This document shows, piece after piece, positions 46,469-58,362 of a stretch of 64,000 nt of DNA; the first letter of the stretch is position 1, and the number at the start of each line of letters is the position of its first letter. The notes below the pieces were generated by a model. The model was given only the letters and a program-made list of their open reading frames with translations. It did not search any database and was not told the origin of the DNA. Source of the DNA: Rhexocercosporidium sp. MPI-PUGE-AT-0058 (taxonomy: Eukaryota; Ascomycota; Leotiomycetes; Helotiales); assembly GCA_020746875.1 (NCBI GenBank), contig JAGTJL010000012.1, positions 1,550,001 through 1,614,000 on the forward strand, in the 5' to 3' direction. The position numbers and the translations under genes were made by a program.

Positions 46469-49313
46469 CTACCACGAGAATGTCATCAAACCCGGATTCA
46501 GGGCCACGGGCAGCAACAGATGGCAAGCACACAGCATCGCCAGCGGGAAGATCGCGACGAACTGATCGATGTTCCATGACCATGGGATGAAGTCACCAAC
46601 GGCCATGATGACCATACCGGCAATGACCGACAGCGATAGAGCAATGCTGTACTTGAAGGACTTGAAGACCTTCGGGATCTCGATGAAGAAGTTCGAGAAC
46701 TCAACTTCCTTAGAAGTGGCTCCCCACGACATGTCGATGCTGAACATGTGGCAGAGGAGAGCTTGGGAGATGTGCAGGGACATGCCACCGAAGAAGAGGA
46801 CGAACATGAGACACCATTTGAAGTTCTCGAAGACTAGAAACAAATTCGTCAGTATGTTTTCTTTTGATGAGATGATACAGGGTAGAGGCAAGACTTACGA
46901 GAGTAGAGGAAGTTCTTCTCACTCGTCCGATGACGCTGGACAGCGAGGGAGACGTTTCCGGCGACGGTGAAGACCATGATGATGGAGATCCAAATCTGCC
47001 ATGACTCAACGTACCACTTATCGAGGTAGCCGTTGTACAGACCGACAGCGATGTAATTGGAGAATGTCATGATCCAAGCGGCACCAATGGCATAATACGT
47101 CCCGATATATGAGATGATGTTGATCTTACTACCGATTGGCATGCCGGACCAGAGAAAGCGTCGGAAGAGAGGAGTGATGGGGCCTTTGGTGAGCCAGTAC
47201 TTGACGGGGTGGAACACCAATTCGCTGCAGCCGTAGGCGTATTTCTCCCATCGGGTCAGCTCGTCGTAGACGGTGAGGGAGACACCTTCTTTGAATCCAT
47301 CACCAGCCCAAGCAGCCATGCGGACGACGTAGCCATAAACTTGAAGTCGGAGGGCGATATCGAAATCCTCAGAGACGTGAGACTCACTCCAGAACTTCTC
47401 GACGCCTTCTTCGTCCTTGAAAGCGACTTCTTGGAGAGCACTCCATCGCAAGATAGCATTGTGTCCTACGAAAGGAGCGACGTCACCGGATGCGACACCG
47501 AAACGGATGGCAGTGTAGATCAAGTTTGTGAAGAAGGTGACACCGTTCTCGAAGTAATCGTTGGCGACTTGCATGACACCACTGGAGAATTGGATAATAG
47601 CGACACGGGGACTCTGCTCCATCTCGGATGCGGCGTCCAACAAGCAGTCTTCGGGTACACGGGTATCAGAGTCGATGATGAGGATGTAGTCTCCAATACG
47701 GATGTTTCCATCAGCCCAGGCACGACCTTCCTGAGCCAGGACGGCTTTGAGACAACGTTCATATGCAATGCTCTCGTCGAAAGCAGACCAGTCGGCAGGA
47801 CGATCGATCATTTGAAGGGCTTCCTCGACGCTGTTGGAGATACTGAGACCGTAGTTCATGTTGGAGGCTTTCTTGAATTTTCCCTTTCGAATGAATCCAT
47901 CGGAGTTGTGTCCAGGACGAGCAGTCCATCCAATCTGATTGTCGGCGTAGAATTCGATACGAGCTTGACGTTCCTCAGCTGAGATGATCTGGAGACCGTC
48001 GTCGTTGATGAAGATATTGGCTGATCCTCCTTGGAGTTCATATGTGGAAATGGCTCTTTTGATTGATCGGACTGTGGGTACGATGACACTGTCGAGACCC
48101 TCTTTGTAGACTGGGCATTGGATTGTTACGTGTGGAAGCATGTTGGTCTTTAGACGCATGGGCGGGGTGGCGGAGAAGTATTTCGAGTTTTGGGTGAGAT
48201 GTTGAATGGGTCCGATGATTTGAGCGATCGCGCTGATAATGACGGATGAGAAGAACTGAGGTTGAGGAAGAGACGTTAGTATCCAGCTTGAAGTGGCACT
48301 CAGGCAAGACCGAGAGCTTGACGGGAAGAGAACTTACGAGAGTCAAGAAGGCATTAACGGGTGTCATCACAAGGAATGCCAAGGACACCCATTGCTGCAG
48401 CTCGACGAGTTCGTCGGCAATTTTGACGTATCCCAATCCAATGAGGACAGTCAAGAGGCACAAACTGCATGCAACCAAGAAGCAGTTATACAGCAAGATA
48501 GGACGTTCCTTGCTGGCCATCAAGCCCGTTTCTTCATCTACCGTCAAATCGGCGGCCTCCATTTCCTCTTTCTCGGTCTGAGTAGCATTGGCGGTCTTCC
48601 AGACGAACTTGAGAAGCTCGGCCTCGATGGTCTTTGCTCGCTGAAGCAAGTGTGTTGGTTCGTCATCCCATACCACGAGGAGAGCATCTGAGGCGATGAA
48701 AGCGGCATATTGATGTCGCTTGGCTTGACAGAGGTCCTCGAATGTTGCGACTATCTGAATCCTCAAACCGTTGAGAAGGGGCACATCAACGGCATCAGCT
48801 GACCAGTCTAAGAATGGTTCGATGACACCCGATGAGACTGTCATAGCTGACTATGAGGTGCTCTTGTCAGTGACTGGTTCTCAAGTGAGGGGTAAGCGAG
48901 AACATGATATATCTTACTTGAACATTCAACACCATCATTGCCTGAGCAAAGGGTGACCGGGCGAGTCCTGGTGGCTTGAAGATGTATTCATTTCGTCTCT
49001 TCCGCACCATCACACCTTCCTGTTGCTCGGCTATGTCCCGAATCCATAACGAACTGCACTGATGTTGGAAGAGATGGTTGACGACGACCTGATGCTTGAT
49101 CTCATCGACTAAGCGGTCTTCTTGGGCAGCTCGACTCGATGGTGCTGGAGATATCGAACCGGTATCCGAGTGAGGAGGAGCGAGTGTTCCCGGTAACGAT
49201 CCAGGAAAGTTGGGGGCGTTTGTAACGACAGACAGAGGGTACTTTTCGTTGACCGCAGAAGGTTTACTTGCTGCTGCCTTGGTAGACGTCTGGAAATATG
49301 ACATGAACCCCAT
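46469..49313 (-). CDS. Membrane glycosyltransferase family 2 (polysaccharide-synthase-like)
   Basis: Exons 49313..48918, 48850..48338, 48255..46899 and 46833..46469; 876 aa. A processive GT2 enzyme that probably builds a surface polysaccharide from a UDP-sugar. The first ~240 residues are cytosolic. Hydrophobic segments follow (YNCFLVACSLCLLTVLIGLG and WVSLAFLVMTPVNAF into FFSSVIISAIAQIIG). The GT-A domain opens with VTIQCPVYKE and has IINDDG-like FINDDG, the DxD motif LIIDSDTRVP (near 497), HVSEDFDIALRL (near 597) and the acceptor-site-like RWEKYAYG (near 635). Five to six membrane helices close the protein. The family resembles the conserved fungal GT2 shown in Zymoseptoria and Fusarium to be needed for hyphal growth on solid surfaces, but orthology is not proven. 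Start 49313 is preferred; 49304 is an alternative. Confidence 0.9.
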
Positions 49314-51759
49314 GATTAAGGTAGTATTAACAAACAACCGGAGGACCAAGTGAAAGAATGGACAAGCTCAACCAGAAACGCAACAAACGAGTGTGTACTG
49401 TCGACCAGTATTAAAGAGTGTGGTGTTGAGGAAGGAAGAAAGTCCTTATCCTGCAATGGACAAGCAAGATACGTGGGTTAAGTGGGATCTGGTAGATCAA
49501 GTCCCAAAGCGCTCACGTTCTCTGCATTGGACAGGGGAGGAGGGTGCTGAGATACGCAAAACTTGCAGGAAAGTCAATATTCCCTGGAATATCTAGAGCT
49601 GGCTGAGAGTCCCAACCTGTTGCCCCCCAGCCGTCTCCGGGTACTAAACAGGAGATTAAAGAGGGCTAGCGACAACATCGTGGCTGGATTTGAATAGACT
49701 CGAAAGAGTTCAACTGCTATCAGAGATCCGGAACATTCAGCGGTAGTGAGAGACAAATGGGGTGTGAGTATCAACTTGGCACGACACTCGACGACGGTCT
49801 AGGCGAAGGCACGAAGTTAATTCGCAAGGCATCAGACCACAATCATGGAAATTTCCCGCACGGAACAAGCAAATGTGCCAATAAGTGCCAGGGAAGTTAG
49901 CCTCACTCGCATCCGAGAAGACAAAAATAGGATTTTTCGCGAAAAGACCGAACGGAAATGGCAGGGAGGTCGGTCAGGACCGGGCCTAAAGCGAGAGCAG
50001 GGTCCTTCTTTCCCCTGTCATCCCAATATTTTGTATCTTGACCCCTGATGCCTCACCCCTGATGCCTGTGCCTATCACGGGAGAGGATTTTGGAGGCGAA
50101 CATTTAAGCATCGTGGGCTGTGGATCCAAAGCCGCTCTGTTAAAACAGCAAGGACAACAGAAATAAGCGAGAAAATCTGCCGCTTTGTCTCTTCCAGCGG
50201 TAAGTGACCCACTTCCTCCCAATGAGCACCACCAGCCTCAGCTAGCCACGACTCGCCAAAGGGTCGCTTGAAACGCGGACCTCTGATTGCACACTAAGGA
50301 CTGCATACTAGCCAATGAACGTCCACACGTGGAGTTTTCGCTGTCAATACTTTTCCTTTTGTGGTTCTGATACTTTATTATGCATGACTAGAGTCGAGGC
50401 AGGCCAACGCTTCCAATGATTCGAGGTAAACGCCTTTCCCCCTGATTGATTCTGGATTCGAATACGGGATGCACAATTGCATTATTAGCAAGAACCGTGG
50501 GGCTTCCCAATGCTCAATGGGCAGTGGTCTAGTCCCTTAGATTCCCAATTCGATCTTTTGCTAGGCATGCCAAGAAGATTAGATTCCAGGGCCCCACGGC
50601 CCGTGAGTGCCCCCACCTCTGGTGTCGAGACCGGCGCAGTGGTACCCCCTTTCATAAGAGATCCTCATATTGACTACGTTCCAATACCACTCTCCCAGCA
50701 TTGACGTTTGATCCTCGAGCATTCAACTGCCTTGCAGCGGTCCAAAAGTGCACTTACCATCTTGCAGAAAATCAAGGCCCAGCTAGGTTTGCGGCTGATT
50801 AGAATTCTCGAGCTGATATTGATATCCATTCCATCCACTTCTACCCCCTACTTACCCCATTGTGGATATTGTCTGCTTTGACCATGAAAGACCTGGGATG
50901 CCAAGTCCTGGAATTCAGAGTCAAGAGTCATCCCGAAGTTCAAGCACGAGCGGGAAAAATACCCGCTCGCTTTCCCAAAGTCTAGCTTTTGAGCTTATCA
51001 ACTGCGAACTTTGATGTTTGTCCAGCATTCCTCCACCAGCTGTTTTTTTTAGCCGGGGGATTCCTGGTAAGCTTAATTTTTGAATTCACATGGAAGGACG
51101 AGCCGTGCCGCCAACGCCTCGGTTACACCAAACGGTCCACATATCTCGTACTGCAAGCGAATCAACGCCTTTTCTGCAAGGCACAATGCAGAAACCAAGC
51201 CGGGAAAGCCATGTGCAAGAGAGCCAGCACGTGGCTTGACACGAAACGAGACGACAGGCGGGTATGTACTACTCTAGTACCTCCGTATTGATCCGTATCT
51301 TCTGCACTCTCTGAGACATTGCTTCGTTCGCGGCGCATGGGAGAAAAGTTTGTTTCCTTGCTTCTCGACTCTGGATTCTAAAGACTTTCTGCTGCAGCCT
51401 GCGGGAGAATTGAACTCTACACCTGCGATGGCTGCACGGTGGATTGCTGGGAGCTGAAAAGCCCAGAAGGTATCGAATACGCTGGTGATATTTTTGGATC
51501 GCATTTTCCGGTTGGAGATAGATGTAAGTGGCTGCTGATACGAGTCGACGGTTTTTTTCTGCACCAGGTGACTCACGATAAGGACTGCAGGCGTGAAGGA
51601 ACATTATTCAATTATTGATGAAACCGGAAATCTAGCTGACAGCCCAAATTCTAACACACCATATTCCGTAGTCCGTAGTCGTAACCCTTTCCAAACGCTG
51701 AACCAAATCTGAATAACCTGAAATAAAAAAAATCATTCTAAAGTATCGACACGAGCGTC
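49314..51759. other. Long intergenic region
   Basis: About 2.4 kb between the GT2 start and the GH16 stop. It includes the GT2 promoter and leader and a 14-base tandem duplication (ACCCCTGATGCCTC unit, 50041-50068). No gene, RNA or element was recognised. Confidence 0.4.
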
Positions 51760-53152
51760 CTAACATTGCTGCCACATCTGAACCCGGTCTACAAGCATCT
51801 CTCCATTCTTCTCCCATGTTGGAAGCCAGTTGTTCCTCGCATTCCAAAAATCGGTCTTTGCAGTTGCGCTATTGTCAACCCAAGGCTTGCCATCCCTCCC
51901 GTCTTGAAACCAACCATTCGACCCTCCAACAGCAACATTGATGATGAGGTAGAAATCTTGATCGAATGGTGTTTGTGGCCTTCCAGTTTGCGTCCAAGGA
52001 TCCACGATTCTTGTTCCTTCCGGCGTCGCAATTGGAAAGCCGCCTTGCTTCCAGAACGGTTTCTTGAACGTGTTGTAGGAGACTTGTAGCAGTCGAGTAT
52101 CGACATACGTGAACAAGTATTTCTCGGACCATTCGAGTCCGAAAGTATGGAATTGATCCCCATACTGGGAATGACGCGAGTTTTTGTAGTTGGCAGTGTG
52201 CTGGTATGCATCGTTGGCGGGGTTTGGTCCCCAATGTAGTGCTGATGATACCACATCATTACCGCCCAAACTATACGTGTAATTGTTCCCTCGTGATTCC
52301 ATGATGTCGATCTCTCCACTGGCAGGCCAAGCTCCATAGGTCTCCTTGACGGGCATCATCCAGATCGCGGGCCAGAGCCAGTCTCCTTGGGGGATCTTGG
52401 CTCGTACTTCAACACGACCATATTTGATCGTGGCACCAAGCTTGGTGTTGAGTCTGGCTGACCGAACTGGTGGAACAATGGTTCCGTTTGTGATGTTGGT
52501 GGAAGCAACACAGTTATTCCAGGTATTTGAAGTGCAGAGCCCAGTCGCGGTGAGATTGATGACGTTGTTCATGACAATGAGTTTCTCGTCTTGTAATGTC
52601 GGCTTGAGGTGAAGGTAGCCATCCTTAATGAACACATTCTCTTCATCGCCAGTCGTCTGTTCAAATTGACCGTTGCTGAGAATGATGTTAGCAGTGAAAT
52701 CAGAAACTGAAAAGCATAAGAGCATACCCATATCCGCCAACTTCATTCTCCGCCTGCCAGATATTTGTGTTCAAGATACCAGACGAGAAATCATCGTCAA
52801 GAACCGAACAGTAATTGTGCGTGGCCATTCTTCCAATTTTCAGATATATCATGACACCTGTGATGGCGACTCCAGCGAAAAGACCCAGCATAGGTATGAT
52901 ACACAGCCATTTCTCCTTTGGATCCTTCTTGAATTTAGGCGGTTCGTGGTCGGCATCATCTTTGCGTATCCGTCGTGAGCGAAAGTATTTTCCACCAGGA
53001 GTTTCTGAGTGTTGGTAGCCGGAACCTGCTCCGAATATTGAGGCGGGCGGGGTGGCGAAAGGATTTGGTGAGTTGACGTTGGAGGAAGCTTGACTTGTTG
53101 TGGTGAAGGTCGAACCTCCCCTCGAATGGTCAGGGACAGCGAACTTCTTCAT
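51760..53152 (-). CDS. Membrane-anchored GH16 glucanase-like protein
   Basis: Exons 53152..52728 and 52675..51760; 446 aa. The N-terminus (about 80 residues, Ser/Thr/Pro-rich, then basic RSRRIRKDD) is cytosolic. One membrane helix follows (about 82-104), so this is a type II protein with the catalytic domain outside or in the lumen. GH16 landmarks: DDDFSSGILNTNIW, RSARLNTK, KYGRVEVRAKIP, GDWLWPAIWMMP, the catalytic loop GEIDIMES (near 262), SALHWGP, FHTFGLEWSE and FYLIINVAVGG. The fold is that of beta-1,3-glucanases and relatives that cut or rearrange wall glucan. The intron is chosen so that GGYG joins NGQFEQTT as in relatives; a shorter GT..AG possibility of about 21 bases was dismissed. 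Likely role: wall beta-glucan remodelling; activity inferred from family. Confidence 0.9.
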
Positions 53153-54215
53153 CTCGATGTTCGTTGTGGAAGCAATTTTGAAAATTCAGGTTTGAAATTG
53201 GCAGATTTGCAATGGTTGTTGTCACGAAAACAATTGTGTATGTAGAAAGATAAACAAATGCGGGTCTAAAAGTTGAAGACGGGATAGGATATGAACAAAC
53301 AAGACAGGAAAGCACAAGCCTGTGATGTAGGATCTGTGTTCAAAGATATCAAGCTAAAATCCCTATCTCGGACATACTGGAGACAGAAAAACTCTATCGA
53401 CAGAACATTGAGCGGGTTCCAGCTGGAGCGAGTGCTCGACCAATAAACCGAAATAGGACTTTTCGATAAGGTACCGCAAAGTCAGATATCGAGTCCAGCT
53501 GGGTCGAAAGTCAGCACATCCATGGTCCAACGGCAGAGATCAACCTTACCCCTGGATGCTCTCAGGCCGCTTGAGATATGAAGGGGTGTGGCATGAGCGG
53601 TGGCGTTTTTGGACGCTAGGCCTATTTCGATCTCGCTTAGCATTGGCCCTGTTGACAACAGGAGCGTTTTCGCCAGGCGGTGATTTATGCATTTTAGCCA
53701 CGAACGTACGATGTGAGGAGCCAAAGAGTCAATATGGTCTAGTAAACGCCTTTTTTGAAAGAAGAGGCTGGCCAACCGCGCGCACCTGTAGACTTGGTAC
53801 CCCAGTAAGGCTTTGGGCTTAGCCAGACCCGGAGGTGTGGCCAGTGGGAGAGAGCTGAACGATGCAGTCGGGAGCTCCTGTGATATTGAGAGCCGCATGG
53901 TCGGTGGAAAGTGGTGCTCTCCGCTATGTATTGGTCCCCATTCTTCTCCCGCGCTACGCTATTGTCAAGAGGAATTCGGGGCTGACCGACTCCACGCGCT
54001 AACTGTTCTCTGCTTTGACTTTGCAAGATACTAACCAACCCAGCTCATGTGAGAAAGCCATCGTTCGCTCTATTTCCGTGGTCAAGTCCACACACCACCT
54101 GATGTCTTACTTTTGGGCTGTTGGAATCAATATGCGCTTTGCGCTGGCGGATGCTTTGGGAAGTGTACACACATTGTTTGTTTTCAAGCTTTCGGGTGCC
54201 AGAATGCTTATTTGG
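53153..54215. other. Divergent intergenic region
   Basis: About 1.1 kb between the GH16 gene (minus) and the secreted Kex2-site protein (plus), holding both promoters. No coding signal recognised. Confidence 0.45.
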
Positions 54216-54223
54216 TATATAAG
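54216..54223 (+). promoter_or_regulatory. TATA box of the secreted propeptide-bearing gene
   Basis: TATATAAG about 130 bases before the start codon at 54348. Confidence 0.5.
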
Positions 54224-54347
54224 CTCTTGATTCCTTCCCAACTTAGGAATAATCATCCTCACCTCAATCAGCATCATTCTACTGCACTGCATTCTTTCCA
54301 GATAGAACAATCTTAGATCGACTCTCTTCATCCAACTTTCAATCAAC

Positions 54348-55558
54348 ATGAAGTTCTCCACAATCCTCCCAGTCGCTCTTGTGAGCTTCGCCATGGCAGC
54401 TCCTGTTGCTGAGCCTCAAGATATCGATTTTGAGGCATACGAGGCAATTGAGGTCGTTCCTGATGTGACCGCCCCTATCGGAGTTGCAACTCTCCCTGTT
54501 GCCTCCTACGATCAAGAGGGCGCTATCGATGAGGCGGTCGCTTCTGCCATTGACCCAGTCGATCCAGATCTCACAAAGCGTGGATCATGCCTTCCCCAAC
54601 CTGCTGGCAACGGACCAGTCACTGTCCCAGATACCGACACTGCCTTCCTTGCCAACCCTGTCTACTCAGCAGCAGCCTTGGGAGCCCCCGTCCCTTCAGG
54701 ATGGTTCCTTGTTGATGGCTACAAGAACCTCCACGCCAGTGCTGCTCATCCATCCTACCAGACCTATGTCAGCAGCTCTCTCACTACCTACGATCCTGCG
54801 AAGTGTGCTACAATCTGTGCTGCCAAGGCAGGCTGCAACTCTTTCAATATCTGTAAGTAAAAGTCTATTCATCAATAGCTGGGCAATAACTAACCCACAT
54901 ACAGTCTTCGAGCGAGACCCAACCATCTTCACTGATAAGGTCAACTGCCCGACATCCGCATCTCTTACTCGCATCAAGTGCTCCTTCTTCGGATCCGTCA
55001 TCAGTGCCGCTGATGCCACCAATGATGGCCAGTTCACTGGACAGTTCCACGTAGTGACTGCCGGTTCTAATGGTGAGCTCTCTATCAGGCTATTCGCTGC
55101 TCAGTCCTAATCCATTTCTAGCCTACACCACTACTCCTCAGTCAGTTGATGGTTTCACTGGACCTGTTTCCCTCGGAAGTGCCACAATCAATGCACCAAT
55201 CGCCGACCATTCCTTCATGGGATCTCAAACTTTCCCTATGACCCAGTAAGATTTCAACGCTCCTAAGTGACACCTACTCTAACAGAATTCTAGACCATAC
55301 GATCCTGCAGTTTGCGCCGCCGCCTGCCAGGAGAAGAGTGCCTACAACCGCCGCCACGAATCTACTCCAGGAAGTGCCCGTATCTGCCGCTTCTTCGATG
55401 CCTATCTTTTGTACAAGAATGGCCAGAACCCAGTCTTCACCTGTGCTTACTACACCAAGGCTTACGGTCCAGAGTTCGCCACCAACGTTGGCCAGTACAA
55501 CCCTGCTCACGATCACTTCACCAACGAGCACAGCTACACCTACACTCTTGAGGAATAG
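54348..55558 (+). CDS. Secreted cysteine-containing protein with Kex2-type propeptide
   Basis: Exons 54348..54852, 54905..55072, 55122..55245 and 55294..55558; 353 aa. Signal peptide (residues 1-17) and an acidic propeptide end at Lys78-Arg79 (LTKRGS), a Kex2-type site. The mature protein has two half-repeats in which a Cys-rich stretch recurs: DPAKCATICAAKAGCNSFNI and DPAVCAAACQEKSAY, each followed by a short core (FFERDP, IKCSFFG; ICRFFDAYLLYKN, FTCAYYTK). This spacing resembles PAN/apple-like modules. The pattern is common in uncharacterised secreted proteins of Ascomycota. Role unknown; adhesion or binding outside the cell is a guess. Exon junctions restore FNIFFERD and GSNAYTTT. The third intron (GTAAGA, TCTAG) joins MTQ to PYDPAVC. 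Confidence 0.85.
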
Positions 55559-58362
55559 ATCAATGTTTCTTAGCAGGAACTCAAAATGAGAGATGAATCT
55601 GGCGGGGTTAATGGGAGTCGTGGTCCAACCATCAGGAGTTTGTTTTCTTGGTTTTTACTCATACTATACTAGTGATTGAGCATCGATCAGGCTTCGGTGT
55701 GAGGGGTTGGAAAATGACGGGAAAGTTTCACATAATATTCAATTTAATACTCAATGACAACTGTAATTCGCTTCTCCCAATCATTTGATTTTTCCGTGCA
55801 TTGTGTTCCCATTGCCAGCTGATATACCATCTACCTCAGGCACTACCTTCGTCTCCCAGAATATCTAATGCCAGAATATTAATTCGCTTCCCACGTTCTA
55901 GCAAATGACGACACAGAAGAGCGAAAGTTCAATGCTTCTTATAGTTGATCACTAGAATTGGACTGTCTGCTCTAATTTCAATCGCATACTTGCAATCACG
56001 GGTAAAACTGCCGCCTCAATCATGCTGCTCACTCTGATATTATTTGAGATTGTATCGGGAGGTTATGACTTGTAAGAACTGGAGTGAAGACTTGAAAATA
56101 TTTCATCGTGACATGAATATGCTCCTCTGATAAGTAGTCTTTTGTTAGTTTGCATGCTCAGCACCATGATCAAATAATGGAACCCACATAATACGACTAG
56201 CAGCAAGCTCCTCTGAAGCCCGCTAAGTATCAAAAGATGAATATTCCCGTTCTTCCCTTTTGAATCTCCCTCGTTGCATTTAAGACTAATTTAATCTCAA
56301 CTCACAATCCTTCATATTCCCCGACGTGTCTCCCAGTGGCAAAAAACTGCCAGCTTCGTGTAAGAATAGGCAGTGCAGCGTCATCTACAGTAATTATGCT
56401 TCACGCAATTGTACAGTACGATAGTCGGATATTGAATTTCAGTACCAAGAGAGACACGTGTGACTGAGATACACACAGTGTACGCAGAGCAAATTCAATC
56501 TACAAAGGTATGACTTGCACATCTTAGAAGTTGAGAACAGTATTTAGATAATTGACCTATTTACTTGAATCGCCAAACTCAAGTACAGTATCTTGTATTC
56601 GACTGATTACAAAACACTCTCAATGGGAACAGACTATCGAGCTCGGGACTTTCGCTTCTTCCCTTCTGTCTGTAATCCAGCGATCATAGAAACTAACTTC
56701 TCAAATGGCAGGTACAGTAAGTCCTACAGAGTACCAAGCACTCTTTAGCAGAGTGATGAAAGTACACAGCAGTGACAGCACTTTCAATCTCAATCGACTT
56801 TGAAGATCTGAAAGACATCACGAGGTCTTTCATGCCCCAAGGGAGTCAAGGGTCAATTGAGTCAAGTTTTAGTGCTGTCTACTCGCCTACTCTGCGAGAC
56901 TGAACAGATCCATAGTGGATTAACAGTGGACTTTTGGTTGAATATGGCCCTGTATTTCGACCCCAGTAGGTTCGGTCCCTCGGAGAAGGCCAGTAGGACC
57001 ATACCAAGTTATGAATTCCCATCTTTCTTATCGCAGACCACACTTTCAAATTCGACCCGGCATCATCTGTTAGCCCTGATTTTCGAGTAGCCTAGACCCC
57101 CGGAGTATTCCAGGTTCCCAACGGAGAGCAATGGAGCCCAATATGGCGACTGCTCATGCTCGGCCGCCCGCCACGTAGGTCCCAATGCATCATGTTGCGC
57201 CACTCTCTCCGTCCAAATTGCCTAAGTGGGAGTAGTATTAGGGTTCAAGCTAGACTCACTTCCATCACAGCGCGTTCTGCGAACTCTTACTTGTCAAGAT
57301 ACGTCGGCATTCGCTGCACCGTTGTACTTTTTTGTGGCTCAATTTTCCGATACAGTAGTGGGATGAAAAAGTAGGGTTTGACGACTTGGCAGGAGCTGAG
57401 GTCATGGCCATCCCATGATGCTGTATCCCACGAGGAATGGAGGGCTAGACCCCCCCTATCTGCTTTGCTGTAAGGATCGTGCACAGTCCCAAGTATCTGC
57501 ACTCGCTAACCCTTGTGCAAATCGAGTCATGACCAGGATTTTTCCCACTGTTGGTTGGATCAGATGGGTATGCGCGCGTTGTCCAATGCGCCCAAAAGAA
57601 TTGGATGCGGCTCGATCAGGCAAAGCCACGAGGCGCCTGCATATCCTAAGGAGCAGCAACGGTGACTAACCCACTGTGGTTCATGGCATGGCTGGCTTAT
57701 TTTGATTTGGCTCTGGGCTTTGAGCTTGGCTGTTGAAGTTGCCCGGCTTCCGGATTCAATAGAGACACACCTTCGAGTTCAGATGGTGACTAGCTGGGGT
57801 ACCGCCTGTTCATACCTAGCGCCCAGGTATATGGAAACCCCTGAGCTCGGCTCGGACAGGGGCGCGGTGTTTATTCCAATGCCGCTTTAAGCTTTCTTTT
57901 TCAACCCTCCTCAATTTGACTTCTAACCCACGTTCATTCTTTCAGCTTGCCGGATCACGCCACCATATGCTTGCGGGCGGTGTGTTGTTTGAGTCTGAGT
58001 CAATATCAATATTATCGAAGTCAATAGTCACAGCTCTAGAGTAATTTGTTTTCTGCCGAGGACCTTGCTGTCGCTCAGCTCAGCCTTTGCCTGAAGCCTT
58101 ACAATGCTAAGCCTCTATGCCGTCTATTGATCTTTCCAAGGAGACTGGGCCTGGCTACTTGACAAGCTGAAGATCATGCTTGCACTGGACTAGTACCTTG
58201 TATTAGTACCTTGTATCTCTTGATGTACTTTCTCCACACACACAGTCTTTACTTGAATCGTTGAAGTCGTTCACAGTCTTCGTTTTTGGGTCTTCCCAAC
58301 TTACACTCGTTCACTCTTTCTTTGTACTTTGAGCGTTAGTGCTCTCTAATTTAATAGCAAGT
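55559..58362. other. Long AT-rich intergenic region
   Basis: About 2.8 kb. Contains the 3' region of the secreted protein and the upstream region of the WSC gene. TGAGTCA heptamers occur near 56,859 and 57,996, and the direct repeat TAGTACCTTGTAT near 58,191. Short open frames have no motif. No gene was recognised. Confidence 0.4.

Noticed and set aside
50041..50068. Tandem 14-base duplication as part of a satellite
   Set aside because: Only two copies; a local slippage product rather than an array.
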